Shown: piece by piece, positions 7,876-12,951 of the stretch
How positions within the stretch are numbered: position 1 is the first letter of the stretch
Layout of the letters: the number at the start of each line of letters is the position of its first letter
Assembly (NCBI GenBank): GCA_021443285.1
Contig: JABUUG010000049.1
Coordinates: forward strand, 1 to 12,951
DNA: 12,951 bases
From: Bacteroidaceae bacterium
GTDB lineage: Bacteria; Bacteroidota; Bacteroidia; Bacteroidales; Bacteroidaceae
Direction: 5' to 3'
Notes under the pieces: model-generated
What the model was told of the DNA's origin: nothing
Databases searched by the model: none
The model's input: only the letters and a program-made list of their open reading frames with translations
Program-made: the position numbers and the translations under genes

Positions 7876-9900
7876 ATGAAAAAAACATTATTCTTTGCAT
7901 TAGCACTATTTTCAATGGCTACAACAAACGCCCAACTTAAATCGGGACTTACACCCGAGAACATGGACAGGTCAGCAAGTCCGACGGAGAATTTCGACCA
8001 GTTTGCCAACGGAGGATGGAAAAAGAACAATCCTGTGCCTGCGGCATACAGCCGCTACACCATGTTCGACATTCTGCGCGACAATAATGACAAGAAAAAC
8101 ACGGAACTAATGAACGAGTTGCTCACAAAGACCTATGCAAAGGGTACAAATGAGCAGAAAATAAGCGACTTCTACAAGCTCGCCATGGACTCTGTGCGCC
8201 GCAACAAGGAAGGCATAACTCCCGTAAAGCCCCTTATACAGGAGATTGAAGAGAGCAAGACTATAGGAGAACTGAAAGCATTCTGGGAGAGGCATCCGTT
8301 TATGAGGGTCGGCAGTCTCTATGGAGGTGGCTTCGGCGTTGATGCAAAGAACTCGGAATGGAATATCTTCCATGCCTCAGGGGCAGGACTGTCTTTGGGA
8401 CAAAAGGAGTACTACACAGAAAAAACGAAGGAGGCAAAGGAGATTCGGGAGAAATTCAAAGAGCACATAGAGCGGATGTTCAAGGTGTATGGCATCAAGA
8501 ACGCAAAGAAGAAGGCGCAACTTGTCTATGACCTTGAGATGAAGATTGCAGAAGTCTCCCTTACAACTACTGAACGACGTGACGTGGAGAGGATGTACAA
8601 CAAGATGACACTCGCAAAGTTCAAGGAGAAATGGCCTAATATTGATATTGTGTCTAATGTAAAGCGGATGTACAAGTTGCCTGATGACTGTTTTGAGGAT
8701 GTGATTGTTGGCAACCTTCGCTATTTTGACTGGGTGAACACATTCGAACCCGGAATGTCTGCGGACATGCTCAAAGCCTATATGGAATGGGATTTGATTC
8801 AGAACACCTGCAACCGTCTCAGCGATGAATGTGCAGAGGCTAACTTCGAGTTTTTCGGAAAAGTGCTTGAGGGTAAAAAGGAAATGAAGCCTCGCTGGCA
8901 GCGCTGTCTTTCACAGGTGGAGGGGGCTTTCGGTCAGCAGATAGGAAAAGCTTACGTGGAGAAATACTTCCCCGAGTCGTCGAAAAAGCGCATGGAGGAA
9001 CTGGTTGCCAACCTTCAGAAGGCTCTTGCCATCCGTATCATTGAACAGGACTGGATGACTTCGGAAACCAAATATGCAGCAATACAGAAACTTTCCACAT
9101 TCCGTGTGAAGATTGGTTATCCTGACAAATGGGATGACATATCGGAGATTACAATAGACCCTGCAAAGTCATACATTGAGAACACACAGGCGGTCAATGA
9201 GTTCAAGACAATAGACCATTTGCGCAAGACTGCCGGCAAGAAGGTTGACAGGACAAGATGGGGGATGTATCCCCAGACTGTAAATGCCTACTATAACCCT
9301 ACGACAAATGAGATATGCTTCCCTGCGGGCATTCTGCAGCCGCCCTACTTCAACGCAGAAGCAGATGATGCAGCGAACTATGGGGCGATAGGCGTTGTCA
9401 TCGGTCATGAAATGACCCACGGATTCGACGACAAAGGTTCTCTCTTCGACATGAACGGCAATATGCTGAAATGGTGGAAGCAGGAAGACCGGGAGGCATT
9501 CCAGAAGAAGGCTGATTTCTTTGCAGAATACTTCAACGATGTTGAGATACTGCCCGGCCTGAAATGCAATGGCAAGATGACCAACGGCGAGAACCTTGCC
9601 GACCATGGAGGTCTGTCTGTAGCACTTGAGGCATTCAAACTCGCTACTGCGCAAAAGCCTCTTGAGGACAAGGATGGCTTCACCCCAACCCAACGTTTCT
9701 TCCTCTCCTACGCCTCTGTATGGGCTGGAAACTGGACGGAACAGGGTCTGAAATACCTACAGAAAAACGATGTACACTCTATAGGTTTTATCCGCGTTAA
9801 CGAGGCGCTAAAACACATTGATGCCTTCTACGAAGCTTTCAATGTAAAGGAGGGAGACAAGATGTACATCGCACCTGAAAAAAGGTTGAAACTTTGGTAA
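7876..9900 (+). CDS. Secreted M13 (neprilysin/PepO) family zinc metallopeptidase
   Basis: A 674-residue zinc endopeptidase of family M13, which cleaves oligopeptides. The chosen start gives a clean signal peptide, MKKTLFFALALFSMATTNAQ, so the mature enzyme is exported to the periplasm or beyond; the open frame back to 7747 overlaps dnaJ and encodes a repeat. A D-R-S-A-S-P-T-E-N-FDQFANGGW start to the mature chain is typical of the family. The catalytic part has NAYYNP, the zinc motif H511-E512-M-T-H515, and the third ligand Glu572 in GENLADHGG with Asp576. The C-terminus MYIAPEKRLKLW is the usual bacterial M13 ending. All catalytic residues are present. Flanked by copies B and C of the palindromic element, it may be read from dnaJ or from its own promoter; no consensus promoter was recognised. 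I leave the symbol blank because several paralogues can occur in one genome. Confidence 0.93.
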   Translation: MKKTLFFALALFSMATTNAQLKSGLTPENMDRSASPTENFDQFANGGWKKNNPVPAAYSRYTMFDILRDNNDKKNTELMNELLTKTYAKGTNEQKISDFYKLAMDSVRRNKEGITPVKPLIQEIEESKTIGELKAFWERHPFMRVGSLYGGGFGVDAKNSEWNIFHASGAGLSLGQKEYYTEKTKEAKEIREKFKEHIERMFKVYGIKNAKKKAQLVYDLEMKIAEVSLTTTERRDVERMYNKMTLAKFKEKWPNIDIVSNVKRMYKLPDDCFEDVIVGNLRYFDWVNTFEPGMSADMLKAYMEWDLIQNTCNRLSDECAEANFEFFGKVLEGKKEMKPRWQRCLSQVEGAFGQQIGKAYVEKYFPESSKKRMEELVANLQKALAIRIIEQDWMTSETKYAAIQKLSTFRVKIGYPDKWDDISEITIDPAKSYIENTQAVNEFKTIDHLRKTAGKKVDRTRWGMYPQTVNAYYNPTTNEICFPAGILQPPYFNAEADDAANYGAIGVVIGHEMTHGFDDKGSLFDMNGNMLKWWKQEDREAFQKKADFFAEYFNDVEILPGLKCNGKMTNGENLADHGGLSVALEAFKLATAQKPLEDKDGFTPTQRFFLSYASVWAGNWTEQGLKYLQKNDVHSIGFIRVNEALKHIDAFYEAFNVKEGDKMYIAPEKRLKLW

Positions 9901-9904
9901 ATAC

Positions 9905-9991
9905 ATTTATGATTTATTGATGTATGATTTGTTGATTTGCCAGTATGCGTCAATCGCAAAATCATAAATCATACATCAATAAACCATAAAT
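9905..9991 (-). repeat. Palindromic intergenic element, copy C (inverted)
   Basis: The same element as copies A and B in the opposite orientation, judged by its asymmetric centre. The arms are 26 bases (9905-9930 and 9966-9991) with one mismatch. Relative to copy A the bases near the loop differ (CGGCAG becomes ACGCAT on the matching strand), while the flanking GCGATTG and ACTGGCAAATCAAC are kept. It starts four bases after the peptidase stop and ends 12 bases before the mgtC-like ATG. Confidence 0.9.
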
Positions 9992-10003
9992 AATATATGT
10001 GTA

Positions 10004-10732
10004 ATGAGCGAAACAATACAGTACATACTCGAACAGATAAATAGTCAGGAGGTTAATTTTCTTGGTGCGGCATACAAGCTTCTGCTATCTGCTCTGCTCG
10101 GTGCTTCAATCGGTTTGGAGCGCAAACACAAAGGGCAGCGCGCAGGCGTGAGGACTATCGCACTCATCTCAATGGGTGCGACCCTTGCGATGCTTGTATC
10201 CATTTATATACCGCAAGTCTATATGGGACTGAAGAATGGTGACCCAGGCCGTATCGCAGCACAAGTGGTCAGCGGTATCGGATTCTTGGGTGCCGGGGCT
10301 ATAATACAGAGTAAGGGTAGCGTCAGAGGGTTAACCACAGCCGCCACGATATGGGTAACGGCAATGATAGGATTAGCTGTTGGTTCAGGAATGTACATCA
10401 TATCAACAGTTACAACAGCACTGATACTTATAATCCTTGTGCTACTTGACAAATACGAGAAACACGTAGGAATAAACTGGGAGACAAAGATTATCCGCCT
10501 GAAATTAGGTTGTATGCAGGATGACCTGACACCCTACAAATTACTCTTCAAGCACTATGGTGTGCATCTGAGTGACAGCTATGTACGCTACGATTTCAAG
10601 GGTGCCGTAACGATAATCAATTTCATGATTCGCACAAAGGGGGACACAAACTTCATCGAGCTATTTGAAAAAATGGGTGCGGAAAACGCGAAAACCCTTT
10701 CGATAACACTTACTGATGAAGTAAACAACTAA
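10004..10732 (+). CDS. MgtC/SapB family inner-membrane protein
   Basis: A 242-residue protein with an N-terminal membrane domain of about four or five helices (between 20 and 148) and a soluble C-terminal domain (about 160-235). Family motifs are clear: GLERKHKGQRAGVRT (37-51), GDPGRIAAQVVSGIGFLGAG (79-98) and VRGLTTAATIWVTAMIGLAVG. The soluble tail is of the size and position of the ACT-like domain in longer MgtC homologues. MgtC itself supports growth at low magnesium and in macrophages by acting on ATP synthase or related targets, but most bacterial homologues have no tested role, so I keep to the family name. The preceding gene stops about 100 bases upstream with a repeat between; no promoter was recognised. 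It converges on prmA. Confidence 0.88.
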   Translation: MSETIQYILEQINSQEVNFLGAAYKLLLSALLGASIGLERKHKGQRAGVRTIALISMGATLAMLVSIYIPQVYMGLKNGDPGRIAAQVVSGIGFLGAGAIIQSKGSVRGLTTAATIWVTAMIGLAVGSGMYIISTVTTALILIILVLLDKYEKHVGINWETKIIRLKLGCMQDDLTPYKLLFKHYGVHLSDSYVRYDFKGAVTIINFMIRTKGDTNFIELFEKMGAENAKTLSITLTDEVNN

Positions 10733-10883
10733 AATTAGTGAATAACGAATAATGAAAAGTGAATAGTTTGCTGCCGCGATGTATGAATGTGAACAGTCTA
10801 TGCGGCAGCAAACTATTCACTTTTCATTCTTCACTATTAGTTTTATAAGCTGCGGCGGCAAACTATTCATTCTTCACTTTTCA
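10733..10883. repeat. Palindromic GTGAATAATGAA-type repeat between convergent genes
   Basis: A 31-base inverted repeat (10747-10777 and 10802-10832, one mismatch) ending in CTGCCGC / GCGGCAG encloses a 24-base loop. A third, diverged half-copy follows at 10852-10883, starting GCGGCGGCAAACTATTC. Outer parts (AAAATTAGTGAA and its counterpart at 10831-10845) also match. The element abuts the mgtC-like stop on the left, and the half-copy contains the prmA stop codon at 10874-10876. The long stem could end transcription in both directions, although it is not followed by a long T tract on either strand. Confidence 0.88.
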
Positions 10884-11809
10884 ATCTTCGTTAGTAGGAG
10901 CAGGCACCAGTCTTCATCTGTCCTTTCTTCTGTAAGTATAAGTCCGTATTCTGCGGCTTTCCCGATTATGATTTGGGCATCACTCTTGTAAAATCCAGAG
11001 AGTATCAGCCTACCGTTGTTTTTAAGTTTTGCAGAAAAGGCAGGAATGTCTCCGAGCAATATATTTCGGTTTATGTTTGCGAGGGCATAATCAAAAGTGA
11101 TATTGACATTGTCCAAGACGCTTGCATCTCCGAGGGCAAGCGTTGTTTTTTCTTCGGGTATGCGGTTTAGGAGTATGTTTTCGTGTGTGTTATTAATGCT
11201 CCACTCATCAATGTCGTATGCAAAAACATATTTTGCACCGAGTGTTATGGCGGCTATTGTGAGTATTCCGCTGCCACATCCGCAGTCAATTACTGTTTTG
11301 CCAGTGAGGTCATATTCCCTTATCAGTGAGAGAATCATGCGTGTTGTGTTGTGATTCCCTGTACCAAACGCCTGTTTCACATTAATTTGAATGCCGAGTT
11401 GGCGGCATATGTCAGTCTGCGTCTGTCCCTTCTCCCACTCTTCGTTCCAATTCTTGTCTTCGGCAGGTCTTGTTGTGTATGACACGCTGACTTTTGGGAA
11501 CAAGTCTTTTAGACTGATGATGGATAAGGAAGGTAAAGAAGTATGGGATGTAGAGTCGAAGAGGGACTGCTGTATATATGCAGAAAAGCAGACGAAGGGT
11601 TTGTTCCCGACAGTTTCCATAGCCTTTAGCATGGCTGAGTCTGTTTCGTCCTGAAACGCCTCATATCCAATATCTGCAAGGAGCGTTTTGAGTACTTCGC
11701 CCGCAGGAGTGAGTACGTCGAAGCCATAATGAGGACATGACGAGGCATCATTTAGAGTTATGTTGGTGGTATCAAGTGTGAGTATTACGTCAGTTATGTA
11801 ATATTTCAT
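10874..11809 (-). CDS. prmA: Ribosomal protein L11 methyltransferase (PrmA), divergent
   Basis: PrmA methylates ribosomal protein L11 using S-adenosylmethionine in the cytoplasm. The 311-residue product has the SAM-binding motif VIDCGCGSGILTIAA (173-187), the PrmA hallmark AFGTGNHNTT (147-156), the acidic motif II (AYDIDEWSINN), the catalytic-loop-like ANINRNIL (244-251) and the NWNEEWE motif (120-126). Two features are odd. The segment between NWNEEWE and AFGTG is about 15 residues shorter than in Escherichia coli PrmA as I recall it, and lacks the usual F-x-P and I-x-P positions. The N-terminal domain appears to carry about 20 extra residues (near 14-36). The start lies inside the 3' end of the glycosyltransferase gene, a 20-base overlap that suggests translational coupling. 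The last codons and stop come from a repeat half-copy. Family assignment is good; full activity is not certain. Confidence 0.85.
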   Translation of the reverse strand: MKYYITDVILTLDTTNITLNDASSCPHYGFDVLTPAGEVLKTLLADIGYEAFQDETDSAMLKAMETVGNKPFVCFSAYIQQSLFDSTSHTSLPSLSIISLKDLFPKVSVSYTTRPAEDKNWNEEWEKGQTQTDICRQLGIQINVKQAFGTGNHNTTRMILSLIREYDLTGKTVIDCGCGSGILTIAAITLGAKYVFAYDIDEWSINNTHENILLNRIPEEKTTLALGDASVLDNVNITFDYALANINRNILLGDIPAFSAKLKNNGRLILSGFYKSDAQIIIGKAAEYGLILTEERTDEDWCLLLLTKIEK

Positions 11810-12872
11810 GCTTCAGTATGGATGTAATGTTTTTTTCGAAATGCTGGAGTGTGAACTTGCAGAGGAATTTCTCCTTTCCCATTCTTCCCATTTCGTCTGC
11901 TTCTTGAGGGTGTACTATCATGTATTCTATTGCATCTGCAAGACTCTTCGGACAGTCTGGTTCAGTAAGCAATCCTGTTTTTTTGTGGTCTATGATGCCC
12001 TCTATCCCTCCAACTCTTGTGGATATGCAAGGGAGTGAGTGCTGCATGGCTTCGAGCAATACAAGGGGGAAGCACTCATTGAGAGATGGAAGTATGAACA
12101 GGTCCGCCTGTTGGAAACAGAGTTCCTTATCAGCACCATATTTTCTTCCGAGATATCTTACTTGCTGAAGCAAATCGAGGCGACAGACCTCGCTTTGGAA
12201 CACCTGTGCACTTATTTCAGCAGATTCATTACCCACAAAACTACACTGGAACGGCACATTCCTCTCTTTCAAAATGTGCAGTGCCTCAAGAAGCACATAT
12301 ACTCCTTTGGCTGGGAGGAGGTTGGAGAGAAACAAAAGACCTGCACCGCCTGAGTGTTCACGGGAAGTTTGTTCGGGGCATCCGTTTGGGCAATAGTGGA
12401 TATCCTCCGGCCTTACGTATCTTTTTACGTCGTCATAGAGCTGTGGAGCCAACAGTATGAGCTTCAGATTCTTGAAGAACAGTCTGTAGGTTATGTCATA
12501 ATACCATTTCCTCTGACTTTGTGCAACGCCCTTGTTGTGATAATGTGCAATGACCTTTCTGCCCATTGCCTTTATGGTCATGACAATGAGCCATTCCTTG
12601 AAATAAGCTCCTCCTCGTGCGTTTGGAGTGATATACACGAGGTCAGGATGCCACTGCCTTATGGTCTTCACTATTTTCCCTATCATACGGAAGGTCTTCC
12701 AGACCTTTCCTATACCTCCTTTGCCGATGTCTTCAACACTTTTAGCGATAGCAAGGTTTATGTATTTGCATTCGAAGGTGCTGTTGATGAGAGAACTTTC
12801 CCTGATGTAGCTACCCATCACGGCGGCCCCATGTACTGGCGGAGGGAGGTGTATGATGAAGAGGACTTTCAT
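11790..12872 (-). CDS. Glycosyltransferase family 4 (GT-B fold)
   Basis: A 360-residue retaining-type glycosyltransferase. The N-terminal Rossmann-like half starts MKVLFIIHLPPPVHGAAVMG, a start common in GT4 enzymes of surface polysaccharide clusters. The donor-binding half (about 175-355) has FLSNLLPAKGVYVLLEAL, then PSLNECFPLVLLEAM, in which Glu266 and Glu274 form the EX7E motif, followed by GGIEGIIDHKKTGLL. There is no signal peptide; the enzyme should work at the cytoplasmic face, transferring a sugar from a nucleotide-sugar to a lipid-linked or glycan acceptor. Donor and acceptor cannot be told from sequence. It precedes and overlaps prmA, an unrelated function. Upstream, 79 bases to the window edge hold a TTAACTCC-type repeat, so any polysaccharide cluster it belongs to would lie outside the window. 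Confidence 0.9.
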   Translation of the reverse strand: MKVLFIIHLPPPVHGAAVMGSYIRESSLINSTFECKYINLAIAKSVEDIGKGGIGKVWKTFRMIGKIVKTIRQWHPDLVYITPNARGGAYFKEWLIVMTIKAMGRKVIAHYHNKGVAQSQRKWYYDITYRLFFKNLKLILLAPQLYDDVKRYVRPEDIHYCPNGCPEQTSREHSGGAGLLFLSNLLPAKGVYVLLEALHILKERNVPFQCSFVGNESAEISAQVFQSEVCRLDLLQQVRYLGRKYGADKELCFQQADLFILPSLNECFPLVLLEAMQHSLPCISTRVGGIEGIIDHKKTGLLTEPDCPKSLADAIEYMIVHPQEADEMGRMGKEKFLCKFTLQHFEKNITSILKHEILHN

Positions 12873-12877
12873 TATTA

Positions 12878-12951
12878 GGTGGGGGCTATAAATTGGAAGT
12901 TAGAGGAAGTTAAGGGAAGTTATTCGTTAAGTGAATGGAAGTGGAGTTAAT
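12878..12951. repeat. TTAACTCC-unit repeat upstream of the glycosyltransferase gene (runs to window edge)
   Basis: GGTGGGGGCTATAAAT at 12878-12893 matches 13 of 16 bases of the left edge of the 2510 repeat and is followed, as there, by tandem GGAAGTTA / GGAAGTTAAG units. The unit recurs at the far right as GGAGTTAA (12943-12950). On the minus strand these are TTAACTTCC units in the 5' region of the glycosyltransferase gene, the same polarity towards the gene start as the units before 2690. The element probably continues beyond the window. Confidence 0.7.

Noticed and set aside
6544..10808. Common origin of the two palindrome families through the shared GCGGCAG centre (6544-6550, 7798-7804, 10802-10808)
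   Set aside because: A shared 7-mer is too short to support homology, and copy C lacks it.
12354..12878. 174-codon plus-strand open frame opposite the glycosyltransferase gene
   Set aside because: It is antisense to a well-supported GT4 gene and has no recognisable motif.

Overview
The window reads as a chromosomal segment of a Bacteroidota bacterium, most likely Prevotella or a close relative (Segatella, Bacteroides). This rests on family-level recognition: periplasmic-TPR sensor kinases, the ABC-F / grpE / dnaJ neighbourhood, a secreted M13 peptidase, absence of Shine-Dalgarno-like leaders, one TTTG / TAnnTTTG promoter of the Bacteroidota housekeeping type, and intergenic spaces filled with simple-unit palindromic repeats. 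No database search was possible, so the genus is an inference. Ten protein genes are supported; no rRNA, tRNA, CRISPR array or insertion sequence was seen.

Layout. Plus strand: a small cysteine-rich C_GCAxxG_C_C family protein (10-468); an orphan TPR/transmembrane histidine kinase (632-2467); a 222-base gap with a palindromic repeat; a paralogue of that kinase that keeps the TPR, membrane and DHp-like parts but lacks the phospho-accepting His and the ATPase domain (2690-4093); an ABC-F ATPase (4129-5742) followed by a clear intrinsic terminator; then grpE (5887-6501), dnaJ (6606-7772), a secreted M13 metallopeptidase (7876-9900) and an MgtC/SapB-family membrane protein (10004-10732). Minus strand, convergent with these: a GT4 glycosyltransferase (11790-12872) overlapping a divergent prmA, the ribosomal protein L11 methyltransferase gene (10874-11809).

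How the parts relate. The kinase and its kinase-dead paralogue look like a tandem duplication that could form a sensor pair; no response regulator lies in the window. grpE and dnaJ are the co-chaperones of DnaK. Ahead of grpE is a sequence matching the sigma-54 -24/-12 consensus at all invariant positions, an unexpected way to drive chaperone genes. The spacers after grpE, dnaJ and the peptidase gene each hold a copy of one palindromic element, starting within 0 to 4 bases of the stop codon; the third copy is inverted. A second palindromic family separates the convergent mgtC-like and prmA genes and supplies the prmA stop codon. A third family (TTAACTCC units) lies between the two sensor genes and again at the right edge of the window.

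Most interesting leads: the sigma-54-like promoter of grpE, the kinase/pseudo-kinase pair, the repeat element spread through consecutive chaperone-region spacers, and an ABC-F protein whose degraded motifs all fall on one of its two ATP sites.
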